DNA of 64,000 nucleotides from Xiphophorus maculatus (lineage: Eukaryota > Chordata > Actinopteri > Cyprinodontiformes > Poeciliidae), in assembly GCF_002775205.1 (NCBI RefSeq), contig NC_036444.1:2770501-2834500 (forward strand). Reading direction: 5' to 3'. The position numbers and the translations under genes are program-made. Positions 11,845-23,900 of the stretch are shown piece after piece. Each line of letters begins with the position of its first letter. Position 1 is the stretch's first letter. Below the pieces are notes generated by a model. The model had not been told where the DNA came from, searched no databases, and saw only the letters and a program-made list of their open reading frames with translations.

Positions 11845-13764
11845 ACTGTCCAGTCCAACCAGGACAGAAAAATGTTTTGGGCCTCAGGGAACTGCTGCAC
11901 TCAGACAGACAGACAAGTCGGGATTGAACTGCAGACATGGATTAAGGTGGAATCCTGATGTCTGACCTGAATGAAAGTCCCTCAGGTATTCAGATATACA
12001 AGTCCAATAAATGTTGAACATTTTGACCTCCTCTGAACGCAGGAAATTATCTGTCTGCAGCCTCCAGAGAGCTCCGACTGCTTTACCTCGTGGTCTCCAT
12101 ATTTCTTTCATGTTGCTTTGAGTCTCTGAATCCTCATGTGACAATCCTCACAAAACTCCAACAAGTCTGTGCTTGACAGATTAAAACTCTGCATGACAAC
12201 ATCTTTCCAAGAAAGCTCTCTGCTGTCTGAGTCGTCACATGGGCAGAGTCACTGTGGAGGCATCTGGCAGCTTTGGCATTAAATCTGGATCATTTTATCT
12301 CTCTTCTTTGCCTGAACCTGAACAGCAGATCTTTATTCAGATTAGTCATCTACTAAATCAAGTTGCAAAAATCTGCAAGACGTGTTTACATTTTTAAAAT
12401 ACTCAAATACCATCTGTCAGGAAGGAAGCCTCCCCATGGTTTCCGGCTATATTTTACATAACTGTGGTGTCACTGAAACAGCAGCAAATACTAAAAACTG
12501 TTGCATAATCAAAAATGTGGAGCCATGGCGTAAACAACTGTTCTTTCTGTCTGAATTAAGGCAAACCTCTTCATTTGTCCTGAAACCAGATTTAAATGTT
12601 TTGTTGCAGGTATGTATGAAAGAGAACAACTTTTTCCAGAACCTTTTAAAGAAAATAGAGTTTATAGAAAGTTTATGGTGGCACAGTGTCTGCTGCAGGT
12701 TATGATTTTTATGGAGGAAACAAAAATGGGCCTTTCAGTCACATTAAGTTTTATTTTCCAACTTCTAGAGTTTTTTTAGTCTATGATCTCCTGCAGACAA
12801 ATACAAACCAAATCCAATTTATTTATTTTTTTGCCCATTAAGTATCCCATGTCCGATATTTTTATGGAAATCTGAACGGTCCATTTCCAATCTTTTTACC
12901 CCTCAAAAATCAAATTTTGTCACTTCCATATGTGGAACTAAATCAGACACGTATCCAATAGTTTTCAAAGTGTCTGCAGTCTGAATGGTCGAGTCGGATT
13001 TTATCCAACTTTTACGTCATTGACGTGAGACGCATCGTAAGAAGCCAGATGTGATAAATCTGAACGCAAACAATGTCTGAAGCTTTCTTGTTTTTATCTT
13101 CCTTTGTCTTGTTATGATCTTATGACGACACATTCGGCGCCTGTTGCTCAATAAATTTAAAATGAATTCACAGATGACGGCGGCCATTATTGCTTCCATA
13201 AACAGTGCGCTGCTGTGTGTCGTTCTTCTTCTGTGCAAGGGCTTATAAACTGTTCACATAGAAGTCTGATTCTATTTAGTTAGTAGCATTTTTCATAAAA
13301 TTGAGCATCAAGATTTGATGTGTAAACAGACTAATTTCTTCTCCACTAAAACCTTTGATTCAGATTTGCGGAAAAACAAACAGATGATTAACTGCAACGT
13401 AAATATGATTATTCCTACTGTTAGCACCATATTAAAGCTAGAAAATAGGAGTTTCAGTAACTCTGCAGGCTTTTATTTCTTTTTGGAGCTGATATAAACA
13501 CATTTTACAAAAGGTTTATGCAAAAGTACAGCTTCCATACATCATACTTTATGACAGCCATTTATTCATATTTTACCATAAAAAAGAAATTAAACACCTT
13601 CTAATCATACAGACAAATCCGAGCATGCTCTCCATTGGACTGTTATAGAACAACAGACTATCTTCAGTCAGAGGTTGTTATACATACCGTTGTAGTACAG
13701 ACTGCTACAGGATATCCTCCCTCCACACATCCATCAGTATCTACAACAAGAAAGTATATTATGA

Positions 13765-13825
13765 GTTCAAAATTGAATTTCCTTTGAGGGTCAATAAAGT
13801 ATTTTTGAACTGAATTGAATCTCCA
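13765..13825. mobile_element. LINE 3'-end fragment
   Basis: The segment TTCCTTTGAGGGTCAATAAA followed by GTATTTTTGAACTGAATTGAAT has the CAATAAAGTATTT-(TTGAA)n form of some fish non-LTR retrotransposon 3' ends. About 60 bp, no coding sequence. Confidence 0.5.
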
Positions 13826-14014
13826 CTGGTTATTTAGGAGAAAAAATCCTTTTCTGTCCTGCTGTTTCTTCAACTCTTCTTGATCTCTAACTGAAACTGT
13901 GAGTTTCGATCTTTTATGAAACAAACACTCCAGGTGTGTTTGGTGTAAAGCAAAGGATGAATTGTGGGAAAGCACTTTATGCTGCGGGCCTGCACCTCTC
14001 CTGATACAGAAGGT

Positions 14015-14860
14015 TTTGGATGAAAAATCTGCTGGTTTCTGTAAGAAAAAATATTTTAAACAATCATTATTATGTCTTTCAGAAAGATAATGAGGTAAAA
14101 CATTTGATCATGTGGGTGATGATGGATCCTGATCTGAACTTTGATAACCACATCAAATCTATCATGAAAACTTCTTACTACCATCTAAAAAATATTGCTA
14201 AAATTAGATGACTTATGTCCCCACAAGATTCTGAAAAATTAGTTCATGCCTTTGTTTTTAGTAGAGTCGATTACTGGCTAGAAAAGCAATAAGACAGCTC
14301 CAGCTTCTCCAGAATGCTGCTGCAAGAGTCCTAACTAAAACACAAAGAGATCAACATATCAGTCCAGTTCCAAGATTCCTGCACTGGCTGCCTATTGCTC
14401 AAAGAATAGAATTTAAAATCTCCTTAATACTTTACAAAGCATTTCATAATAGAAACCCAGACTACATTTCTGATCTTCTTCAACCCTTTATACCACTCAG
14501 ACCTTTAAAATCATCAGAATCAAACCTACTAACTATTCCATGAGTCAGAACTAAACACGGTGAAGCAGCTTTTAGTTTTTAGTCTCCAGCGCTCAGGAAT
14601 AAGCTTCCTGCCCCTACCGTGAGTTTATTTAAAACAAGGTTAAAAACCTTCTTATTTGAAGTTGCCTATTTTTAATTTTTTTAATTCTATTCCACTACAT
14701 TTAATTTTTTTATGTTTACTTTGTCTAAATTTAATCCGCTTGATTTTTTAAATTATTATTACTATCTTCTTGTTGTATGTTGTTTTTAACTTTCTTGTAC
14801 AAGCACTTTGAATTATCTTTGGCTGAAAGGTGCTATATAATAAAGTTGCCTTGCCTAAAA
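14015..14860 (+). pseudogene. L2/CR1-type LINE ORF2 C-terminal remnant
   Basis: Translated pieces on the plus strand spell the region after the reverse-transcriptase core: VMMDPDLNFDNHIKSIMKTS, then frame-shifted VHAFVFSRVDYW, LLQNAAARVLTKTQR, HWLPIAQRIEFKI and RPLKSSESN. These are typical of L2/CR1-like fish LINEs. Stops and frameshifts break it. The 3' end is AAGGTGCTATATAATAAAGT followed by TGCC. Dead copy. Confidence 0.85.
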
Positions 14861-15462
14861 CATTTGACCAAATCACCACAGAAAATCAACTTTCCTGACA
14901 CAGGAGCATCAGAATGAGACTTGAGCATTTCATCCCCGACAAACCAGTTAAGGCTGCTTTCAAATTCAAACGGGAATCCCACGAAGGAAAAGCTTTTGTC
15001 TCAAATCTCTGAAACACCAAACAATCAGATCAGAGGAGCTGCTGCAGAAGCAGGAGGAAGACGAGGAGGAAGAGCAGCTGGCCTGGAGTTCAGAGGGAGA
15101 AAGGCCTCTCCGTTCATGTTCCTGTTTATACTGAGCAGAATCTGGATTGTTTTCTGCTTTTCATCTCCCTTCATTGATGATGGCAGCTGGACAGAGTCTC
15201 TATGGTGCAAACCAAACGTAAAATCATAAAATATACATGTAACTTATTGATACAGAGCCATGAAAAAACATTTTCTCTCTATCAGATTTCTTCTTTTGTC
15301 ACAAAGATGAATACAAAGGCACTTTGGCACGTTTTGATTTCTGTGCTCCTTCCAGCTAATAACTGGTTTTTCCACTCTTAGCACCAACAGCCAATCAAGC
15401 GTCTATTTCATTAACCTGGAAGAATTTTAACCCACTCTGCTTTGCAGAATAGTTTTAATTCT

Positions 15463-15790
15463 AGCTGTGTTTCCATTACAAGCGTGTGCAAAACTTTGTC
15501 AATATTCCGCTAATGTCAAAAAAAACTATTTTGTAATTGCAGTATTTCCATTAAATAAGAAACGCGATTAAAATCACACATGAATAAGTTTGCTCACATA
15601 AAAAACATTCTGCACTCTGATCCTCCAACTACTTTCTGTCGTTTTCTTCGTAGCCAATGGCAACATCTGATCACGTGACTCGTGTGATGCGAAAAAGGGT
15701 TTCCATTGCAAAATAAACCAATTTCTATATGTCCAATTAAAAATACCAAAACTTTTTATCAACAAGCAAGGGTTTTCTTTTCAAAATTGC
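15463..15790. mobile_element. GTGTTTCC-end element family, copy B
   Basis: The left end AGCTGTGTTTCCATTACA is the clearest terminus in the window. It is followed by GTGCAAAACTTTGTCAATATT, TTTCCATTAAATAAGAAACG, CCAACTACTTTCTGTCG and GATCACGTGA blocks shared with copies A, C and D2. The right terminus is not recognisable and is probably truncated. Confidence 0.7.
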
Positions 15791-15846
15791 ATGAACAATA
15801 ATAACAGTAAAGCTTCAACTATATCAACTTTCAAGTGGATTGAGAG

Positions 15847-16427
15847 CAGAGTTATGTAACTAGTTACATTTTCTCAATTACATTTACTTGAGTAACTTTT
15901 TGGAAAAAATTTACTTTCAGGAATATTTTTACTATGCTTTACTTTTTACTTTTACCTGAGTAATTTTATTCTTAAGTACCGCTACTCTTATTAAGAGAAA
16001 AATTTCTGGATTCTTCACCCACTGAAGGAAAAACAAAAATGTTTTAAACAAAAATCCACCAGACCTGCAGTTTTTTGTTAAAGTTTAATCTGCTTTTTAT
16101 TGAAAGAAACCGATTTGGAAAAATTTCATTAGCCTGATTTTATTTTTTTATTATTTATATATATTATTATCATGTTGGTCCTTAAAATACCAAAATTTAA
16201 ACTTAGATTTATATTTTGGTCTTTCTGATTATGTGATTTTTAAATATTAAATGACTGATTATTTAATCAGTTACTCCTTGAATTGCTGTTTATACCAAAT
16301 ACTTTTTTTTTTGCTCTTACCTGAGCATTTCTTGGTTGGCTACTTTTTACTTTAGCTTGAGTAAAAATATGTTGAAGTATCACTACTCTTACAGGAGTAC
16401 AATTTTTGGCTACTCTGCCCACCTGTG
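15847..16427. mobile_element. Non-autonomous hAT-type element, 581 bp
   Basis: Starts CAGAGTTATGTAACTAGTTAC and ends GGCTACTCTGCCCACCTGTG. Flanked by ATTGAGAG on the left and ATTGCGAG on the right, a 7/8-match target-site duplication expected of hAT transposons. The interior is rich in ACTTGAGTAA/TTACTC motifs. Related to the element at 40037-40594. Non-coding. Confidence 0.75.
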
Positions 16428-16854
16428 ATTGCGAGGCGGATCAATAATTTCAGCCATGATTTTGTTTGAAACAATTGTTTGTCCTCGTCCATACAATCAG
16501 GGGAAACCCGGTACCGGAGCATCTGAGCAGAACCTGAGCTTTCAGTCTCCTGCAGCCAAACACAACAAACACCCCACTGAAGGTCAGCTTCAATCGCCTG
16601 CTCTGTGGCTGGAGTCGGGTGGAAATGTGGGTCACACCCAGCCCACCCGGAGGTGCCTGGGCGGCTTGTTTGTGCTGAACATCCCCTCATAGAGCCTGCA
16701 GTGATTCAAAGCACAGGACCGAGTCAGATTGAGGCAGCTAGAAGCGGTTTTTATTTAGGAAAACGAGCCGGATCGGGTTTATGGGAGGATTTGGCTCAGC
16801 TGGGAACAGAGTGGGTTTTAATTTAACAACCACCAGGTGAAAAAACTTCACAGT

Positions 16855-17212
16855 AACTGTGTTTCCTTTAGAAATGTGCGCAAAACTTTGTCAATATGCT
16901 GCTAGTGTTGAATACATTGCGGTGTTTCCATTAAATAAAAAACGCAATAAAAAAAATCACGTAAATATACATGCGTAATAAGTCATTAAAAACATGCCTC
17001 GTCCAACCACTTCCTGTCTTCTTCGTGTTTTCCACTCGTAGTAACATCCCGTTGTTGATCATGTGACGCCATTTTTAAAATACTCAAATTTCGATGCAGT
17101 CGAAAATACACCTCATCTTATCAAAAGACGTGTTTTATTTTCAACATTGGTACGTCTTCATTAAGCATATTTATTTTCATAATTCAAATTTGCGCACTTA
17201 CACGGTTAATGC
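16855..17212. mobile_element. GTGTTTCC-end element family, copy C
   Basis: Left end AACTGTGTTTCCTTTAGAAA then TGTGCGCAAAACTTTGTCAA; right end ATTTGCGCACTTACACGGTT then AATG. It shares TTTCCATTAAATAAAAAACG, CCAACCACTTCCTGTCTTC and TAGTAACATCC blocks with the other copies. Non-coding. Confidence 0.7.
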
Positions 17213-17895
17213 CCTGAATTTCAAACTTATACAACACGGTTCAATATCTAAGGTCACAACTAAAATTAAGACTTTTCAAAACCATAATGAATACAATTTA
17301 AGATCTGCATCACAATAGAGATGTACAAAAATAAAAATAAAATTTTTTGTAGCGCCAAGATTCTTTGCCCAGAATACACATAACCATGTATGGGTTGGCA
17401 ACAGAACTGAACCGGTTGGAAAGACTTGATGCCATGCAGCCAACTGGCAATAATTTGCATTTACCAGGCAGATGCGAAAAAAAACCTAGCTAGCTCCCAA
17501 GCCAGAGTTTATTAGCAGCTAGTATGCAGGAGCCTCAACTGTCTGTGTGCAACTCAGAAAGGTCCCACAAGAAAAATAAACTAGGTAGAATGAGATTAAA
17601 CAGTCCTGCCACAACAACATTTAAGACCTGTCATTAATGTATTTATGGCCAACTTGAATATTTTCAACCTCAGATCATCACTCCACCACCACCGTGTTTG
17701 ACCGTTAGTGTGTAGCTAGAGTTTACATATAAAAACTGACATTTTAACCAAAGCTTGTGGCAAAGAAAATTACAGAATTGATCTCAAACATTTTGATATA
17801 TTACTTTATTGTTAAACATTACAGCCAGTTCTAAACATACATCAGTGGTTTACAGTTTCCCTCTCTCCTTGAAGAGCAGGAGTCGCTCTCAGCTG

Positions 17896-18010
17896 GATGG
17901 CAATCTTTACGAAGCCTGTAAAGATTGCCATCTTTAGAGGTTGGGAGTAGTCCAGCATGCTGGGCTACTCCCAGCATCCTGGAGCAAAGCATGCTGGGAG
18001 TAGCCCAGCA
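17896..18010. repeat. Compound hairpin cluster
   Basis: Two perfect stems. 17896-17910 pairs with 17918-17932 (GATGGCAATCTTTAC, 15 bp, 7-nt loop). 17958-17976 pairs with 17992-18010 (TGCTGGGCTACTCCCAGCA, 19 bp, 15-nt loop). A third near-copy, GGGAGTAGTCCAGCA at about 17943-17957, can pair with the left arm of stem 2 with one mismatch, so alternative foldings compete. Confidence 0.9.
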
Positions 18011-18385
18011 TGAGACTGGAGGGGGTAGGGGGCAGGAATGTAGGCCGAACACTGGACAAATAAGCAGTGACAATATGCACTTCTTACAGTTACAATAAAA
18101 ACAACATTCAGCTCCTTAAACATCCCACTGAGCTGCAGGTGATGCTGCACATTCAGTTATACCTCAGATCAAAAATCAGGGGCATATTTAAAACATCTTC
18201 ATAAATTACAGTAATGAAGATATTGTGAAGTAAACAAATTTCTACAGACAGAAAAAGGCATTAAAATATTTTTAAGTAACATTGCAACAAAAAAAGGCAA
18301 AAAAAAGTAACTTAATGCACAGTTGGAGCATAAAAGCAGCTCTGTGTCTCTTCATTCTGTTGTTGCCCATATTTAATGTTTTACA

Positions 18386-18665
18386 CCACCTGTGTCAAAC
18401 TCAAGGCCAAGGGGCCAAATCCAGCCCACTGTAGCTTTTTATGTGGCCTCCATGCTCCAAGTTACATAAATCAGTCCCTACAGTTTTTCACGATTGCAAA
18501 ATCAAAAAATCCTAAAACACAATTGTGAGTTTCTTACAAATTTTTGGCAAAAATATTCAAAAAACATTAGGTTCAAGTTAGGGGTGTCCAAAGTGTGGCA
18601 TGGGGGCCATTTGTGGCCCTCAAAGTGACTTTGATTGGCCCCCTGACCACAAGTCAAGAACATAA
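18386..18665. mobile_element. Fragments of TGTCAAACTC-type hAT repeats
   Basis: CCTGTGTCAAACTCAAGGCC with GGGGCCAAATCCAGCCC (from 18386) and GGGGTGTCCAAAGTGTGGCA with GGGGGCCATTTGTGGCCCTC (from about 18580) are end sequences of very common fish hAT-like repeats. They look like two partial copies. No clear target-site duplications. Confidence 0.5.
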
Positions 18666-20996
18666 AAAATTTGACCTACGAAATAGAAAACAACTAATAA
18701 CTTGTTTGCTTCCTCAGCCTTACTTGATGTGAAGTTATAGTTTGTGATCGATACGACGAGTAACAAAAAGTCACATCTCAAGTTTGCAAAATTTCTTGTA
18801 AATATTTCTAAATTTGCACCACAAAATCTGGAATCTGAAAAACAATCGCAAAATCCTGGCGGGACTAATTAATGTAAAAATATTTTCTTTCCATTTCATA
18901 TTTGTATACCACTTTGTGTTGGTCTTTCACATTAAATTCCAATGTTTTTGATTGTAGGTCAACGGTGTGAATACTTTTGTAAGACAGTGTCTTTTAAGAA
19001 CAGCCATTTATTAATATTTTTGACAGTTTGATAACAGATATCATACATTCTGACACAACTGGCCCTTTATGAACATTTATGTGGCCCAAAACTGAAAATG
19101 AGTTTTACACCCAAAGAAAACCCAAACCAAGCAGCAATGTTTCGCGCCTGCTGTGGCCCCTGTGGTGTTTATCTAACTATTCTGAAGCTTTCAGAACAAG
19201 TCGCCATCACTCGGTGCTTTTCATCGTGCAGCGTCCCGCTCCGTCTGCTCCGGCGCGGGGAGTTCACGACTCCCGGGGTCACCGCTGCGAGTTTGGATAG
19301 CTGCATTGTGAAAGAGGGATTACAGGGACAGTGGCCTCTCGCCTCAACTGGACCGTAAATCAGAAATAAAAAAACTTCACGCACCGAGAACAAACGTGAT
19401 GTGTCTCTTCACCTCGAGCTTCAAGTTTATCTTTCTGGCAGAGCAGCACAGGCGGGCGTAACGACAACAGACGGGCGTGACGCAAAGCACGAAGGAGGCT
19501 GGACTTCTTCAGATAACTGAATATTGCTTAAACCTGAGCAGATTGCACAATCCTCCTCTCAATAGAATCTGTTGCAAAATGAACTGGGTGTAGAAGAAGA
19601 AACAAGTTTAATATATGCTGAAACGACGCTCAAAGTAGGCACTTTTAGTGCTCTTTTACTTTAATTTATAATTAAACAGCTTGCAGTGAATGTCTCCCTG
19701 GTTCACCCAGTCTATATTTATTTACATTATTATTTATTTTATACTCTGATTTTAGTGCATTTTTGTCACTCACACAGTTCCACCAGTCTAAGTATTTAGG
19801 ATTTGATGTAATTAGATGTAATCTAGAGTCCGTTAAGAAAAAGACAATGATTATGAAGCAACTTAAACATAAATTTACTTTTTTTTTGCTTTATTTTACC
19901 AGGTAAGCTGGTTGAGAACAAGTTCTCACTTTCAATCATCTGTTCAGGATCAGGAAGTGTTTATTAGCAAGTGTACAGCAATATTATCCTACAGCGCTTA
20001 CATTATGCACATTGAGAAAAATCGATTCAGTTTTTGTGCCGCCACTAGGCTATATCACCCTGGGTGAGAGCCACAAAGGCACAACAGTAGCTTAGAAGAC
20101 TGCATTTTCCCAGCTTTAAGAGGTACAATCTGATTAGTTTTAGCTAACCGAATCAGTCTGATTAAAGAAGACTGATGAGATCGACCTGATTCAATGAGAT
20201 GATATAATCCTGACAAGATTGACTGAAAGTCTCAAATGACTGCCATTTCTTTTAATTCTGTGAAGTAGAAGAAAAGACAAATCAGGTGAGAATTAAACTA
20301 ACACAAAAGAGAAATAGGAAGATTTAAAGGCACTAAGGTTCCTTGAATCTTGTACTTTCATTCCCACGCTCCATGTCGCTACGAGTGTGCTGCTCTAACA
20401 TTGCATGTTTGTGCGTCTTAGTAACAAAGGCCGAGTTAAAAAAAACAACTCAGAACTTAAGTTAAAAAATGAGTGAAAAACGGCTCTGAATATCAGACAT
20501 ATTCAGAGGAATCTCTTTGTAACAGATGAAGAAAATATTCAGTAAAACAAACAGCAGCCTGAGAAGAGCGACTGAAAAATGATGTGTGATTTTGCGGGAA
20601 TTTTTATGAAAATTTAAAGGAGAATTTTGCTTTAAACAGACATTAGATAGAAATCTGACTTGTTGGGTTTTTACTGAACCTGAAGCTCAATGTGATTCTT
20701 CCATAATGTAGACTAAATATGATTTATGATAATGTAATCATTAAAATCAAATAAAATCCCCCTCAGTTACCCTTATTCCCTTATTGATAACTGGTCTGAA
20801 ACAGTCAAACCAAATTCTGAGTAAAAATACAAGTTTTCTTCCATCCTCTGTCAAACTGTTCATTAAAATTAAAGAGGAAGTGATTGTATTGGATGAAGCT
20901 CCCCAGAGGAAACCGGTCATATAAACACTGGTTCTGCTTCGACAAGCAGTGTTGTGTTATAGAGTCCAGCAGCCTATGCCGCCTTGCTTGTCACCT

Positions 20997-23900
20997 CTAC
21001 GGTGCCTCCGCCAGGAAGGGAGTGAAGGAGGAGCGGACGGTGCGACCCCGCAGAGGCTGCTGCACCCGGAAGTTGTTCACCATGCTCTTCTGGACTTCCT
21101 CCTCGGCAGAGGTGAACAGGAGGCTCCGGAAGACCGCCAGCTGGAAGGAAAGGCATGAAGCACTGATAAAAACGTTCAGATTTTACAATCCGATGATTTC
21201 TGTATTGGTCCCGATATTGATAAAAATTCTAGATCGGGTCTCGGTGACAATGTGCTCTGAATGACGTCTTGCTTTATTATTTGTTTAGCGATATATTAAG
21301 AATTCCTAATTGCACTTTCTGAACCATTTGAAAGGTTTGTTGCGTTTGGATTTTACGTTTTGACCAAGATAGTCAACCTATTGTTTTTGTCATTCTCACT
21401 TTATTATTTCATAGACGTGTTCAGCTTCTATGCACCACAAATCTTTAACAAACTTCCAGAAAACTGCAAAACAGTCAAAACACAGAGTTATTTTAAATCT
21501 AGACTAAAACCTCACCAGGTTAGAGCTGCTTTGGAAACGATCAACTTTCTGACGTGTAACGACTTGACAAAATGTGTTGCTTCAATCATTGACTGTGTTC
21601 TATGACTTTGTATTTTTGGGTTTTTATGGTGTAAAGCACTTTGAACTGCCTTGTTGCAGAAATGTGCAATGCAAATAAACTTAATTAATTGATTTGTTTT
21701 TTTACCTTGGTTGTTGTTAGGGATGCACCGATCCACTATGTTCACTTCTGATAACAATATTTTAGGTTTAGTATCGGCCAATACCGATTCGATACAAATA
21801 AACAGCTGAATTGCCTTAAAGTGATTTTTTTTTTTAAACAAACATAAATGTACTGAATTATACATTTATTTGGTAACTCTGGACCAGTACACCTGACCAA
21901 GAGCTTCACAATCTTGGTCAAACATGTAAAAACTTTAATTTTGGTAAATGTTCTGGATTTACTGGTCCACTAACATTTTTTATCTACAGTTTAGAGTTAC
22001 GAACTGCAACAAAATCTGGCTTAGAGAGATTGAGTGGAGCGCCACCATCTGGCTGGAGCTCGGAGTAAATTAGGGCTGAAATTATTAGTTCAAATTATTC
22101 TTGATGAATCCATTATTGAAATAATTGTCAACTAATTAAAAATATATTGCATTTAAGATAAAATACAATTTGTAAATATGTTCTACCTTCATTTGAGCTT
22201 CACCGGGTTGAAATTCTGTAAAACAAATCTCGTTTTAAGCACCTTTTGCCATCTAATTATTAAATCAGTTAATAATAATATTAATAATAATAATAATAAT
22301 AACAGATCAGCCTTCAATATACTGATGAAAAATGAATCAGAAAGCTTTTTTTTATGTTAGAAGTATTTTTCAGCTCCAGATTCATCCTTTGTACCAAAGG
22401 AATGTTATTGAATTTTAGACAATAAAATGTTCTTACTTGAAAAAGTAAGAAAACAAACTAATAATTGCTTAGTTCCATGTTTTCATGCATTTCTAATATT
22501 GCATAATAAAGCATAAAAATCTTGAGAATGAGACTTTTATTGTCTGAATAATCAATAACTAAAATAATCATCAGTTTCAAGCATAATAAACTTCAAACAA
22601 CACATCTGACATAGCTCCACTGAACCAGCAGGTGAAAAGATATAAACAGCATTTTAAAAAGCAAACTGAAAACAGTGTTATTAGTCTGTGAATTAGAGTT
22701 TGATGGGGGCATTTGCTTCCACTTGAGGAGCCAAATTCTAAAATATTTTCAGTTTCAGTTAAACATGAGCTTTAAAGCAGAAGATTTTTTTTTTTACTGT
22801 TGTGGCATATTTATGGGTTAAAATTACAAGTTGATGCACTGAAACCGAGTTCTGAATAGAAGAGAGTTTTTCTTCCTTCTGTTTAGTTAAAACTGAAAGC
22901 ACCGACTATATTTAGCCACTTGGTGGCAGTAGAGGAGCTTTGATTCCCTACTGAGTGACCCTGAAGTATCTAAACTTTCCCAAAAATCAGGTGAAAATTA
23001 ACAGCTTCATTATTTTCCTTCAGCAGAGGAGACTAAACATTTTTATAAACACTAGAAAAGGCATCTAGCAACTTTTTCAAACATGCAGCACACCATCTAT
23101 GATAAAGGGACAAGAATCAGCATTCTGTATTAAAATAATTGTCAGGTTTGAGTCAGACACATACCTGGTCATGGCTGACTTCAATATGCTGCTTCATAAC
23201 GATCCAGGTGACGGACTCTGTGAGAGGGGGCGTGGTCAGAGAGCCGTGGTACGTCCAGTAGTCATCGATGTTGGAGGGAAGCAGACTAGCTGGATCAAAG
23301 CGGGTGAACTCCACCACGCTGTCCTGAAGACAAACAGAGACAGAAAGAAGACCTAAAAATGGCTTCCTGAGATGTTCAGTGTAGCTGGGATGTAACGCCA
23401 GTAGAGGGCGCCACTTAAACAGATTTTAGTCGGAAGGTTTGGTGATCTGATGCGTCCAAACATGAAGCTTGGACACATTTTCCAAAACGTGTGACTGACC
23501 TTGTGTCTGATAGCAGGCAGAGCGTCAACCAGCTTCTGCAGCCCCTCGTGTCTCTTTCCCACCTGCATCGGATTAGACATTAATCTGGATTAAAGTCACA
23601 GTTCATGTCTTCATGACCAAAGGTGCTGAGTGTATGTGTGTATGTACACCCCTACACTCAGTGTGTACCTTCAGAAAAATTCCAATGACGGCGAGTCCGT
23701 TTTCCTCCATCACCGCCTCCTCGAACAGAGTGTACCTGTCAGAGTTCCAGTGGACCAAGTGGAGCTGAAAACACACACACACAAACGCACCACAAAGAGT
23801 TTCTGTAAACTGAAACCTGATGCCCTGCGTGTTTTCACACAAACCCAAACTTCTGAGAACTGTGCTGTGGGCACAAGAGGTCAAAGGACAACATACACAG

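Larger units (their letters stand above)
6901..20996. other. Intergenic region slc7a5-ca5a, repeat-rich
   Basis: About 14 kb without a recognisable host exon. It contains a Tc1-like transposase remnant, a SINE, an L2-like LINE 3' fragment, three copies of the GTGTTTCC-end family, a hAT-like element with an 8-bp duplication, a compound hairpin and fragments of TGTCAAACTC-type repeats. A CpG-rich patch (about 19200-19500) has no assignable gene. Confidence 0.7.
21141..23164 (-). other. Intron 6 of ca5a
   Basis: Contains a LINE 3'-end fragment (about 21415-21690), a GGGATGCACCGATC-type repeat end (about 21720-21830) and a GGGCTGAAA-family copy (about 22068-22590). No additional exon seen. Confidence 0.7.

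Noticed and set aside
19079-19500. CpG-rich patch with 73-86-codon ORFs as a gene
   Set aside because: No recognisable product, no clear splice sites in frame and no neighbouring exons. Left as unassigned sequence.
20949-21264. Plus-strand ORFs of 126 and 69 codons
   Set aside because: They are antisense shadows of the last ca5a exon (21140-20997), whose minus-strand reading gives the correct carbonic anhydrase C-terminus.
23099-23356. Plus-strand ORF of 85 codons
   Set aside because: Antisense of ca5a exon 6, where the minus strand reads [14 protein letters not shown].
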